DNA of 19,122 bases from Acidobacteriota bacterium (lineage in GTDB: Bacteria; Acidobacteriota; HRBIN11), in contig JANXAA010000005.1 of NCBI GenBank assembly GCA_025061865.1, forward strand, positions 1-19,122, in the 5' to 3' direction. Positions 7,315-14,450 of this stretch are shown in pieces (within the stretch, counting starts at the first letter, position 1; each line of letters starts with the position of its first letter). Made by a program: the position numbers and the translations under genes. The notes under the pieces are model-generated. The model had not been told where the DNA came from. It was given only the letters and a program-made list of their open reading frames with translations, and did no database searches.

Positions 7315-8093
7315 GGGGCCGCTGTCTCCGGTCGGGCGATGTAAGCCCGCAGGATCCACGGACCGGGCCGGTCCCCCCAGAAGACCCGGTCGCCCAAAAT
7401 CCGCAGGGGAACCCGCGACCACAAGGTCAGGGCCGTGTGGATCAGCTTACCCCAACTGTCCCGGATCATCCATTCTCGATGGGCATATGCGTATGCCTTC
7501 AGGACGTCCAAGGCGCCAACCCACCGGGCCTGTCGAACGAGGCGGCGATGGACCGGATAGGCCGGTGACAGTAAAACCGGCGGACCCATGTCGACTTCCT
7601 CGGTCACGATATGCACGGTCGAGCGGGTCGCTGTCGCCCCGCCGAGGATAGCGTCCCGGGTCGCGTGCAAGCCCTGATAGAGGGGGCGCCCGGCGGGGTC
7701 TCGCTGGGTGAGGTCCCCGTCGTGGACGTTCAGGACCCGACCGGGAAAGGCTTCCAAGAGGACAGGCGTCACGATGTAAATGTACCGAAACAGGACCAAG
7801 TGCGTCGGCGCCCAAGCCTCGATGTACCGGAGGTTCTGGCGGTCGTAGTCGGGTCGGTGCTGAAGGTCCCGGACGGACGCCGGACGCGCCCGATAAAAGG
7901 CCTGGATGTCGTGGCAGACCCAAGGGATACCGGCCCGGTCGAGAACCGGAACGGCCGTGCTGTCAGGGGTCGTCACCAAGGCCCCGACGATCGTGTAGTC
8001 CGGGGACCGAATGCCGTAAGCCAGCAGAGATTCGAGACCTTCACCCCGGGGACCGATCATCAAGACAACTCGTAACTGACCCCGCATCTTCAT
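7311..8093 (-). CDS. Formyltransferase-fold protein (PurN/Fmt-like) inside hyp operon; possible HypX N-terminal-domain counterpart
   Basis: A 260-residue protein with the catalytic core of 10-formyltetrahydrofolate-dependent formyltransferases. Asn122 and His124 sit in GRVLNVHDGDL, and Asp168 in TVHIVTEEVDMGPPVL, matching the Asn-His-Asp triad of PurN and Fmt. The N terminus is a Rossmann-like strand (LRVVLMIGP). About 75 residues after the core form a Trp- and Arg-rich extension (REWMIRDSWGKL, DRPGPWILRAY) not found in PurN, so a purine-pathway role is unlikely. The gene lies between hypD and the crotonase, with an ATGA overlap to the latter. By analogy with HypX, where the N-terminal domain hands a formyl group to CoA, I infer a role in CO ligand synthesis. 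An internal ATG at 8087 is an alternative start. Confidence 0.85.
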   Translation of the reverse strand: MKMRGQLRVVLMIGPRGEGLESLLAYGIRSPDYTIVGALVTTPDSTAVPVLDRAGIPWVCHDIQAFYRARPASVRDLQHRPDYDRQNLRYIEAWAPTHLVLFRYIYIVTPVLLEAFPGRVLNVHDGDLTQRDPAGRPLYQGLHATRDAILGGATATRSTVHIVTEEVDMGPPVLLSPAYPVHRRLVRQARWVGALDVLKAYAYAHREWMIRDSWGKLIHTALTLWSRVPLRILGDRVFWGDRPGPWILRAYIARPETAAP

Positions 8094-8106
8094 CCCTCGG
8101 GTCGAT

Positions 8107-8170
8107 GGGCAGATAGGCCAGTCGATAGCAGGCCCAAGAGCAAGCTATCTGAACATCGGCCTATCTGCCG
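8107..8170. repeat. Short inverted 8-bp array element between hypD and the formyltransferase gene
   Basis: Eight octamers in phase: GGGCAGAT, AGGCCAGT, CGATAGCA, GGCCCAAG, AGCAAGCT, ATCTGAAC, ATCGGCCT, ATCTGCCG. The two halves are inverted: GGCAGATAGGCC (8108-8119) is perfectly complementary to 8158-8169, and GATAGC (8124-8129) to 8144-8149. The outer arm covers the TAG stop of hypD, so the hairpin starts at the end of the hypD reading frame and fills the gap to the next gene. The consensus differs from the GGCAATTC units of the hypB-hypA-hypE gaps but the period is the same. Confidence 0.8.
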
Positions 8171-9312
8171 TCGTATGGACTCTCCACGATGACGTGGCCC
8201 CCGTACTCGTACCAAATCTTGCAGGTCCCCTCGCTACTGACCATGCAAGCCCCGACGGGATTCTGGGGCGTGCACTCCTTCCCGAATAGCCGGCAGTCGT
8301 AGGGGGATGCGATCCCGGCCATGATATCCCCGCAGATGCACTCCTGCGTGAGGCGGGGCGGGGCCTCCTGCAAGAGGCCGCTCACGTCGATGTCGTAGCG
8401 CCGGCGGGCGTCGACGGCGGCATACTTCGACCGAATCCGGAGGTTGCCGTTCGGGATGTGGGCGATGCCCCGCCAGGTGCCGCCGACAGTCTCGAAGACT
8501 TCCCAGAGCAGACGTTGGGCCGGGCGGTTTCCCTCTGGTGTGACGCATCGGGGATAAGCATTGACGACCCGCAAGTCGCCGTCCCGGATGAGCTCGACCA
8601 ACTGGGCCAAGGCCGCCAAGATGTCCAGGGGTTCGAAGCCCCCGACGACGACGGGAATCCGATGACGCTCGACGAACCGCTCGAAGATCTTCCACCCCGT
8701 GATGGTCGCCGCATGGCCGGCCGCCAGAAACCCCTGTACGCGGGTATCAGGCATCTCGGCGATGATCTCCATGACCGGGGGGATGTACTTGTGCGCCGAC
8801 AGGACGGAGAAATTCGGCGGGGGCTTCGAGAGGATCACGGCCGCCGTGGCGACGGCCGTCGTCTCAAAGCCCGTCGCAAAAAAGACGACGTCCCGGTCCG
8901 TCGATTGGGCCAGCCGCAGGGCATCCCAGGGACTGTAGACGACCCGCACGTCGGCCCCCTGGGCCTTGGCCTCCGCCAGGGACATCCCACTCCCGGGGAC
9001 CCGGAACATGTCGCCGAAGGTGGCGACGATGACGCCCTGGAGGGCCAGGACCACGGCCTCGTCGACCTCCGGCATGTCCGTCACGCAGACGGGACAGCCG
9101 GGGCCCATAAACACGTTCAGGTTCCGGGGAAGGAGGCTCCGCAGGCCAAAACGGGCGATGCTCTGTTCGTGAGTCCCGCAAACGTGCATGACCGACACAG
9201 GTCGTCCCATCTGGTCACACAGCCGCTGAAGGGTCTGCCGCAGGGCCTGGACCCGCTCGGGGTCCCGAAATTCCAACCGCTTCCATGAACTCTCGTTGCG
9301 AACCGCTTCCAT
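8161..9312 (-). CDS. hypD: HypD, Fe-S scaffold for Fe(CN)2CO assembly
   Basis: HypD with HypC forms the scaffold on which iron receives two cyanides and one CO before transfer to the large subunit. The 383-residue protein carries all signature motifs: MHVCGTHE (near residue 43), GPGCPVCVTDMPEVDEAV (thiol-redox cysteines), ATGFETTA, SAHKYIPP, and the C-terminal [4Fe-4S] region from CICGDIMAG through DCRLFGKECTPQNPVGACM to GTCKIWYEYGG. It begins two bases after the hypC stop, consistent with the usual hypC-hypD pair. The stop codon lies inside the inverted octamer element. The next gene downstream is the formyltransferase-like gene rather than hypE. Confidence 0.98.
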   Translation of the reverse strand: MEAVRNESSWKRLEFRDPERVQALRQTLQRLCDQMGRPVSVMHVCGTHEQSIARFGLRSLLPRNLNVFMGPGCPVCVTDMPEVDEAVVLALQGVIVATFGDMFRVPGSGMSLAEAKAQGADVRVVYSPWDALRLAQSTDRDVVFFATGFETTAVATAAVILSKPPPNFSVLSAHKYIPPVMEIIAEMPDTRVQGFLAAGHAATITGWKIFERFVERHRIPVVVGGFEPLDILAALAQLVELIRDGDLRVVNAYPRCVTPEGNRPAQRLLWEVFETVGGTWRGIAHIPNGNLRIRSKYAAVDARRRYDIDVSGLLQEAPPRLTQECICGDIMAGIASPYDCRLFGKECTPQNPVGACMVSSEGTCKIWYEYGGHVIVESPYDGR

Positions 9313-9314
9313 CG

Positions 9315-9593
9315 TCAGTCTCCTCGGGCGGCCTCGATCTCGCCCTGGACGTCCCCGCCCATCAGGTCACCTGCGGCCGCTCGCACGACAAAGTCATAGA
9401 AAGCCAGCGTTTCTTCGATCTCTTCTTCGGGGATCCGCCGGATGGCAAAGCCGACATGAACCAGGACGTAATCGCCGGGCTGGACCGGCTGGTCGACCGT
9501 CTCGAGCCGGACCTTCCGGCGAGTCCCCCAGAAATCGACGACGGCCACCAGGCCATTGACTTCGACGACTCTACCCGGCACACCTAAACACAT
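9315..9593 (-). CDS. hypC: HypC/HybG-family hydrogenase maturation chaperone
   Basis: HypC carries the Fe(CN)2CO precursor with HypD and binds the immature large subunit. The start is fixed by the family's invariant MCLGVPGRVVEV, because the N-terminal cysteine (exposed after Met removal) is the iron ligand. The rest fits: a beta-barrel body with VDFWGTRRKV, PGDYVLVHVGFAI containing the conserved His46, and the EEEIEETLAFYD helix. At 92 residues it is normal in length with a slightly long tail. Its start overlaps the end of the protease gene by 23 bases. An upstream in-frame ATG at 9614 would add MGGQEGP and is rejected. Confidence 0.97.
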   Translation of the reverse strand: MCLGVPGRVVEVNGLVAVVDFWGTRRKVRLETVDQPVQPGDYVLVHVGFAIRRIPEEEIEETLAFYDFVVRAAAGDLMGGDVQGEIEAARGD

Positions 9594-10110
9594 CGGACCC
9601 TCCTGCCCACCCAATGCCCTTTGCCCTTTGCTCCCTCGGAGGACGCTCCGAGGCGCTCCACGCCTGAAGAATTCGAAGGGTCCAGGAGACGAGGTCCGGC
9701 AGGCTTGCCTGTACCGTCGGGGAAAGCTCCATCGAGGGTTCGACGCGCTCCGGGACGACGCCCAAAAGCTCGACGGCCTGAAGGGCCTCCCCCCGTCGGA
9801 ACTTCAGGAGGGCCACCAGGTCGGGCAGGGCGATGTCGTGGGCTGAGACCTTCAGGGGAATTCGAATAGGTTCATCCAGGAGTGACAGACGGAAGACGGT
9901 CCCCGGGGGCGCGTCTGCCCGGATGGCGTCTAAAAACAGCAAATAGACCGCCTCCTCCAAGTAGGGCAGGAGACTCAGGCCCAGGGTGCCCCCGTCCAAG
10001 TAAGTGACATCCGGCCAGGCGAGTCGCTCTCGCAAGACCCGCACGGCGTGGACGCCCACGCCTTCATCGCCCATAAGCAGATTGCCCAATCCCACGACCG
10101 TGATCGACAT
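9571..10110 (-). CDS. hyaD: Hydrogenase maturation endopeptidase, HyaD/HupD family
   Basis: This protease removes the C-terminal peptide of the large subunit after nickel is inserted. The nickel-sensing residues of the family line up: Glu16 in LLMGDEGVGV, Asp61 in LFLDAIRA, and His91 in VSAHDIALPDL. The start at 10110 gives the standard N terminus MSITVVGLGNLLMGDEG; longer in-frame starts up to 10284 add a low-complexity Arg/Pro-rich leader typical of non-coding GC-rich DNA. The C-terminal tail (about residues 155-179) is not conserved, and its DNA contains a short 7-bp periodic run at 9606-9633 (CCCACCC, AATGCCC, TTTGCCC, TTTGCTC), so it may be repeat-derived like the hypA tail. It overlaps hypC by 23 bases. 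Confidence 0.93.
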   Translation of the reverse strand: MSITVVGLGNLLMGDEGVGVHAVRVLRERLAWPDVTYLDGGTLGLSLLPYLEEAVYLLFLDAIRADAPPGTVFRLSLLDEPIRIPLKVSAHDIALPDLVALLKFRRGEALQAVELLGVVPERVEPSMELSPTVQASLPDLVSWTLRILQAWSASERPPREQRAKGIGWAGGSDVFRCAG

Positions 10111-10194
10111 TTCCGCCTCCACCCCTTTTTCAGGGGGCCCTTTACAGGCCAGAGGCCCGCATGCCCACAGGCGAGGACGCCCCCTCTTCCTCCA

Positions 10195-10225
10195 CCCGGC
10201 CCGACCCGGCAGGGGCCGGGCCGGG
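10195..10225 (-). other. GC-rich hairpin between cytochrome b and protease genes
   Basis: CCCGGCCCG (10195-10203) is perfectly complementary to CGGGCCGGG (10217-10225), with further partial pairing inside. There is no T-tract on the minus-strand exit side, so it is unlikely to be a full intrinsic terminator. It could protect the hydrogenase structural-gene mRNA from 3' decay or lower expression of the maturation genes. The gap it sits in (10111-10246) shows no open gene. Confidence 0.6.
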
Positions 10226-10246
10226 CGGGCGCAGGAGGGGAACCCC

Positions 10247-10951
10247 TTAGGGCTTTTCGGCTTCGGGCGCCAACTCTTCCTCAAAGACGAACTTTTTCCC
10301 CGAAATCATCGTGTCGATTTGCGTCGTCCGGGTCACGACCACCGTGTACACGACCAAGTAGAGGTGGACGACCAGGAAGATGGCGAAGAACCACAACATC
10401 AGGCGGTGAAGGAGGTGGACGAAGTTGAGGTTGTAGCCGAAGAGGGCCAGGCCCCAAGCGCCGAGGGTCCGCCAGAAGGGCGTATACTGCTGATGCGCAT
10501 ACAGCGTGAACCCCGTGACGATCGAGAACAGGACCCCCAGGTAGACCAGGAGATACACCAGGTTGCCCAATGGGGCATGACCCGTGTAAGCATAGTACCG
10601 GATACGTGGCCAGAGGAGGCTCCGAGTCTCTCCCCAAATCCACCGCCACTGCCACTTCCGGACGGGAAGCATCGTAGCCCATCGGCTGAAGCGGTTTCCG
10701 ACGAACCCCCAGTACAGCCGGAGCAGGAACGAGGCAAGGAGCACGTAGCCGGCCAGAAAGTGAAGGAACCGAATCGTCCCCAGGGTGTATATCCGAGAAG
10801 CCTCACCGGGCGCCGAGAACGGCGGATTCCCGATGAGGTATCCCGTGATCCCCAGGGTGACGACGCTAGCGAACATCAGCCAGTGGGCGATGCGGATAGG
10901 CGCCTGCCACACCTTCATGTAAATGATCCGAGATTCCGATCGTTCCGCCAT
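10247..10951 (-). CDS. hyaC: Hydrogenase cytochrome b subunit, HyaC/HupC type
   Basis: This integral-membrane diheme cytochrome b accepts electrons from the small subunit and passes them to quinone. The 234-residue protein has about four hydrophobic helices: HWLMFASVVTLGITGYLIG, FLHFLAGYVLLASFLLRLYW, LVYLLVYLGVLFSIVTGFTLY, and the last from HRLMLWFF to LYLVVYTVVV. Candidate heme histidines lie in RIAHWL, RFLHFLAGY, HLLHRLMLW and VVHLYLV, matching the Ni/Fe-hydrogenase b-type family. The ATG at 10951 is chosen because GGGAGGG lies directly upstream; an in-frame GTG at 10966 would add five residues. It follows the large subunit by 15 bases in the canonical small-large-cytochrome b order, which marks the enzyme as a membrane-bound group 1 uptake hydrogenase. 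Confidence 0.95.
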   Translation of the reverse strand: MAERSESRIIYMKVWQAPIRIAHWLMFASVVTLGITGYLIGNPPFSAPGEASRIYTLGTIRFLHFLAGYVLLASFLLRLYWGFVGNRFSRWATMLPVRKWQWRWIWGETRSLLWPRIRYYAYTGHAPLGNLVYLLVYLGVLFSIVTGFTLYAHQQYTPFWRTLGAWGLALFGYNLNFVHLLHRLMLWFFAIFLVVHLYLVVYTVVVTRTTQIDTMISGKKFVFEEELAPEAEKP

Positions 10952-10966
10952 AACCACCCTCCCCAC

Positions 10967-12682
10967 TCACTGGACCCGGACTCGGACGATTTCCCGGCCC
11001 TGGGCGTCGTAGATGTGCGCCGCACAAGCCATGCAAGGGTCAAAGGAGTGGACCGTCCGTAGGAGCTCGAGGGGCGCTTCCGGATTCTGAATCGGCGTGC
11101 CCTCCAGGGCGGCCTCGTAGGGGCCGGGCTGGCCGGCCGCGTCCCGGGGCCCGCCGTTCCACGTCGAGGGGACGACGCACTGGTAGTGAGCGATCTTGCC
11201 GTCACGGATCGTGACCCAGTGGCCCAAGGCGCCGCGCGGGGCCTCCATATAACCGAAGCCCTTCGCTTCCCGAGGCCACGTCTCGGGGTCCCACTTGAGG
11301 GCGTTGAAGGTCGTCGTGTCACCCATCCGGATAAGGGAGATGATGCGGTCGTAGACTTGCGGCAAATATTCTGCCATGACCCAGGCCTCGATGGCCCGGG
11401 CGGCCGTCCGACCCAGGGTCGAGAACAGGGCCGTCAGGGGGGCGTCCAGTTTCTGGAGGACGTAGTCGACCTTCGCCTTCACGTAGGGCTTGCCCTTGGC
11501 GTAAGCAACCAGCATCCGGGCCAGGGGGCCGACCTCCATGCTGTGGCCCCGCCAGCGGGGTGCCTTCAGCCAGCTGTACTTGCTTTCCACGTTCAAGTAC
11601 TCGTATGGCGGCTTCGGACCCGTGTAATGGGGTTCCGTCTCGCCTTCAAAGGGATGGAGCAGGACGTCGTCACCCCGGCCATAACGGTAGTACGAGTGAG
11701 CCACGGACTCCTGAACCTGCTCGGGGTCCTTGGGGTCGACGTCGTGGACCGTCCGGAGGTCCCGACCCAGGATGGCTCCTCGGGGAAGATACAAGCGGTC
11801 GACCTGGTTCGTCTTCCCATCGGGGAGTTCGCCGTATGCCAGGTAGTTGCCGACGCCGGCGCCCCACTGGGCCCATTCCTTGTAAAAGCCGGCGATGGCC
11901 AGGAGGTCCGGGATATAGACCTTCTCGACGAACGTTTTCAGTTCGTCGATGTGGGTCTTGATCATGGAGAGGACCTCGGCGTTAACAACCGATGGGGACG
12001 CTAAGTTGACTGACAGGGGAACGCCGCCGACCAGGAAGTTGGGATGGGGGTCCTTGCCGCCCAGAAAGGTGAGAATTCGGATGACCCGCCGTTGCCAGTC
12101 CAGGGCCTCCAGGTAGTGGGCGACGGCCAGGAGGTCTGCCTCCGGCGGAAGCTTGTAGGCCGGATGGTCCCAGTAAGCGTTGTCGAAGATCCCGAGCTGA
12201 CCCGATTCGACGAACTTCTTGAGCTTGCTCTGGACGTCCCGGAAGTAGGCCTCGCTGGAGTTCGGCCAGTCGGAGATGGCGTGCGCCAGGTCGGCCGTCT
12301 GCTTGGGGTCCGCCTTTAGGGCATTCGGGACGTTGACCCAGTCGAGGGCATGCAGGTGGTAAAAATGCATGACGTGGTCGTGGACGTTCTGCGTGGCGAT
12401 CATGAGGTTCCGGAAGGCCTGGGCCAGTGGGGGGACGTCGATGCCCAAGGCGTCCTCCACGGCCCGAATGGAGGCGTAAGCGTGAACAGTCGTGCAGACC
12501 CCGCAAATGCGCTGGGCGAAAGCCCAGGCGTCCCGGGGGTCCCGCCCGATGAGGATCCGCTCGACGCCCCGCCACATCGTACAGGACGAATAGGCCCGTA
12601 CGATGCGTCCGCCGTCCACCTCGGCCTCGATACGGAGATGTCCCTCGATGCGCGTGATGGGGTCGACGACGATGCGAGCCAT
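10967..12682 (-). CDS. hyaB: [NiFe] hydrogenase large subunit (group 1)
   Basis: The catalytic subunit, which splits H2 at the Ni-Fe site. Of 571 encoded residues, the N-terminal nickel motif RICGVCTTVHA supplies Cys60 and Cys63. The C-terminal motif FDPCMACAAH supplies Cys550 and Cys553, followed by His556. The 15 residues after His556 (IYDAQGREIVRVRVQ) should be removed by the HyaD-type protease on maturation. Other family landmarks are DPITRIEGHLRIE at the N terminus and EAPRGALGHWVTIRDGKI. It starts 12 bases after the small-subunit stop. It has no signal peptide and is expected to be co-exported with the Tat-tagged small subunit. Subgroup cannot be set without alignment. Confidence 0.98.
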   Translation of the reverse strand: MARIVVDPITRIEGHLRIEAEVDGGRIVRAYSSCTMWRGVERILIGRDPRDAWAFAQRICGVCTTVHAYASIRAVEDALGIDVPPLAQAFRNLMIATQNVHDHVMHFYHLHALDWVNVPNALKADPKQTADLAHAISDWPNSSEAYFRDVQSKLKKFVESGQLGIFDNAYWDHPAYKLPPEADLLAVAHYLEALDWQRRVIRILTFLGGKDPHPNFLVGGVPLSVNLASPSVVNAEVLSMIKTHIDELKTFVEKVYIPDLLAIAGFYKEWAQWGAGVGNYLAYGELPDGKTNQVDRLYLPRGAILGRDLRTVHDVDPKDPEQVQESVAHSYYRYGRGDDVLLHPFEGETEPHYTGPKPPYEYLNVESKYSWLKAPRWRGHSMEVGPLARMLVAYAKGKPYVKAKVDYVLQKLDAPLTALFSTLGRTAARAIEAWVMAEYLPQVYDRIISLIRMGDTTTFNALKWDPETWPREAKGFGYMEAPRGALGHWVTIRDGKIAHYQCVVPSTWNGGPRDAAGQPGPYEAALEGTPIQNPEAPLELLRTVHSFDPCMACAAHIYDAQGREIVRVRVQ

Positions 12683-12694
12683 GATCCCCCTCCT

Positions 12695-13843
12695 TTAGCC
12701 TTCAGGGGGGTTCGGCTTGGCTTCTCCCTCCTTTTTCGCCAGCTCTTCCGCCTTCCGCTCGGCCCGTCGGACCGCCCAGGTGTAAAGGGCATGGGCCAGG
12801 ACGCCGACGGCCGTCACGCCGACCAGCGTGCCGCCCAGGCGGTCCGCCCGCTGTTCCACACCGAAGGCGCGTACCTCGGGGAGCCGCTCATAGAAGGGCG
12901 TGAACCGGTCCCAGAAATCCCGCTCCGAACAGCCGATGCAGGGATGGCCGGCCTTGACGGGCCAGCTGGCCTGCATGTTCCAGCGCAGGGACGCGCAAAT
13001 GTTATAGGTTTCGGGACCCTTGCATCCGAGCTTGTAGAGGCAGTAACCCTGCCGGGCACCGTAATCGTCAAAGGCGAGGGCGAACTGACCGGCGTCAAAG
13101 TGGGGCCGCCGTTCGCAGGTGTCGTGAATCCGCTTGCCGAACGCAAACAGGGGCCGCCGCTGGGCGTCCAGGTCCGGCAAACGGTTGAAGACCAGATAGT
13201 GCACCAACAGCCCCATCAGGACGTCTGGATTCGCCGGACACCCCGGGAGGTTAATGACCGGCTTCGTCCGGACGACATCCTCGACCCCGACGGCGCCCGT
13301 GGGGTTCGGATTCGCCTTGGGGAGGCCGCCGAAGGCCGCACAGGTCCCGACGGCCACGAAGACCAAGGCGTAGGGCTCCACCTCCCGGATGATCTGCAGG
13401 GCCGTCTTGCCACCGATGGTGCAGTAAATCCCGTCGTCCTTCGTGGGGATCGAGCCCTCGACCACGACGATGACCTGACCCCTATGGGCCTCCAGGGCCT
13501 TGTGACGGGCTTCCTCGGCCCGATGGCCAGCCGCCGCCATGAGCGTCTCATGGTAGTCCAAGGAAACGGCCTCTAAGACCGCTTGGGCGACCGAGGGGGA
13601 ATCCGCCCGCGTGAAGGATTCCGTGTTCCCAGCACAATCCTGGAACTCCAACCAGACGATCGAGGGCCGCCGATTCTGAATCGCCGTCTCTAAGGCTCGC
13701 GCGATCCGTGGGATGAAAGCGTCCGAAAGTCCTAAGAGGACCGCCATCCGCCCGCAGAACTTCAGGAACTCCCGACGACTCCAGGCGTCGTCCAGAAGGC
13801 CTGAACGTTCCCAGGTGTGGAGAGTTTGGATGCCATCCCCCAT
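12695..13843 (-). CDS. hyaA: [NiFe] hydrogenase small subunit with Tat signal and C-terminal anchor; unusual proximal cluster
   Basis: The electron-relay subunit, 382 residues. A twin-arginine motif (SRREFLKF, residues 22-29) directs export to the periplasm, and a C-terminal hydrophobic helix (about 336-357) anchors it. The distal cluster ligands are complete (His240, Cys243, Cys268, Cys274), as are the medial ones (Cys283, Cys302, Cys305). The proximal cluster has Cys70, Cys168 and Cys202, but the fourth ligand is Asn73: the motif is DCAGN instead of C-x-x-C. The two extra cysteines of O2-tolerant group 1d enzymes (CTCC and GC positions) are also absent. The ATG at 13843 follows GAGGTGG and gives a normal Tat leader; the open frame extends to 14113 but that leader is implausible. 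First gene of the operon. Confidence 0.97.
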   Translation of the reverse strand: MGDGIQTLHTWERSGLLDDAWSRREFLKFCGRMAVLLGLSDAFIPRIARALETAIQNRRPSIVWLEFQDCAGNTESFTRADSPSVAQAVLEAVSLDYHETLMAAAGHRAEEARHKALEAHRGQVIVVVEGSIPTKDDGIYCTIGGKTALQIIREVEPYALVFVAVGTCAAFGGLPKANPNPTGAVGVEDVVRTKPVINLPGCPANPDVLMGLLVHYLVFNRLPDLDAQRRPLFAFGKRIHDTCERRPHFDAGQFALAFDDYGARQGYCLYKLGCKGPETYNICASLRWNMQASWPVKAGHPCIGCSERDFWDRFTPFYERLPEVRAFGVEQRADRLGGTLVGVTAVGVLAHALYTWAVRRAERKAEELAKKEGEAKPNPPEG

Positions 13844-14111
13844 AGACCACCTCAGCGAGAGAATCACGGGAGGATCGGTTACAATTTTTGTGCCCGCCTC
13901 CGGCCAGGACGGTCCGGCCCGGGGAAAGAAGCCTGACGGCGGCTGTCTCAAAAATGGGACTCGACGGTCCGAAAGAGTCTTAATTGTGGGACTGAAGTCT
14001 TTTTCGGTTGAAGTACTTGAAAGCCAGGGATCCGAGGTCGGGAAAATGGAAAAGCCGGATCCCGGGTCCCGGACCCCTGAAAACCTCCTGGATCTTGCGT
14101 CGAGGAGCGGC
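13844..14111. promoter_or_regulatory. Divergent control region between hydrogenase operon and cytochrome/porin cluster
   Basis: This 268-base gap should hold both divergent promoters, but I cannot point to convincing -35/-10 pairs. It contains two copies of GACGGTCCG (13908-13916, 13963-13971). The second lies inside GACTC-N12-GAGTC (13958-13979), a possible operator-like dyad. A small palindrome, GACTGAAGTC, is at 13990-13999. An AT-richer patch at 13879-13890 (near TTACAATTTTTG) would suit a promoter for the hydrogenase side. Its right end carries an inverted heptamer element. Confidence 0.45.
14026..14077. repeat. Small inverted 7-bp array element
   Basis: Left units AGGGATC, CGAGGTC, GGGAAAA (14026-14046) and right units GGATCCC, GGGTCCC, GGACCCC (14057-14077) are in reverse-complementary orientation. 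GGGATCC (14027-14033) pairs perfectly with GGATCCC (14057-14063). It lies just upstream of the monoheme cytochrome gene, within its probable leader. Confidence 0.6.
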
Positions 14112-14450
14112 ATGGACCGCCGATTCTGGGGCTTGGGTTGTCTGATCCTTGCCCTGGGTTGGGGGCTCGGATGCGCCTCAGGCGATCCTCGCCGAGGGGA
14201 GCAAGTTTTTCAAGAGCGGGGATGCCCTCACTGTCACACGATCGGCCAAGGTCCCAAGACGGGGCCCGACCTCCGGGGCGTCGGCCGCCGCTATGACACC
14301 GCCACGCTGGAACTGTGGCTTACCGACCCCGAGGTCATCTACCGCCAGACCGGGCGACGGCCCCAAAATGCGGGGTTCCCCCCGATGCCGCGCATTTCCT
14401 TAAGCAGACAGGAAATCCAAGACTTAGTGACTTTTCTACGACGACAATAA
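14112..14450 (+). CDS. Monoheme class I c-type cytochrome, predicted lipoprotein
   Basis: A 112-residue protein with an N-terminal hydrophobic leader ending in a lipobox-like LGCAS (Cys21), so it is probably a lipid-anchored periplasmic cytochrome. The single heme site is CPHCH (about residues 38-42), followed by the class I GPDLRGVGRRYD segment and a likely axial methionine in GFPPMPRIS. The C-terminal helix ends DLVTFLRR. GAGGAG at 14102-14107 sits four bases before the ATG, which decides the start; the frame is open further upstream but without a leader. It is the first gene divergent from the hydrogenase operon and could shuttle electrons from it, though this rests on position only. Confidence 0.9.
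   Translation: MDRRFWGLGCLILALGWGLGCASGDPRRGEQVFQERGCPHCHTIGQGPKTGPDLRGVGRRYDTATLELWLTDPEVIYRQTGRRPQNAGFPPMPRISLSRQEIQDLVTFLRRQ

Noticed and set aside
10004..11062. 352-codon plus-strand open frame across the protease, cytochrome b and large subunit
   Set aside because: It runs antisense through three recognised genes and lacks any family features.
12350..13576. 408-codon plus-strand open frame opposite the hydrogenase subunits
   Set aside because: It crosses the large/small subunit junction in antisense and reads as Pro/Gly/Arg-rich low-information sequence; both subunits on the minus strand are certain.
12695..13843. O2-tolerant group 1d hydrogenase with a six-cysteine proximal cluster
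   Set aside because: The two supernumerary cysteines are Gly72 (in CAGN) and Gly (in GTCAAFGG), so the [4Fe-3S] type is excluded.
13844..14113. Longer start for the hydrogenase small subunit
   Set aside because: The frame stays open upstream, but the added 90 residues lack conservation features, would bury the Tat motif deep inside the protein, and would overlap the divergent cytochrome start.
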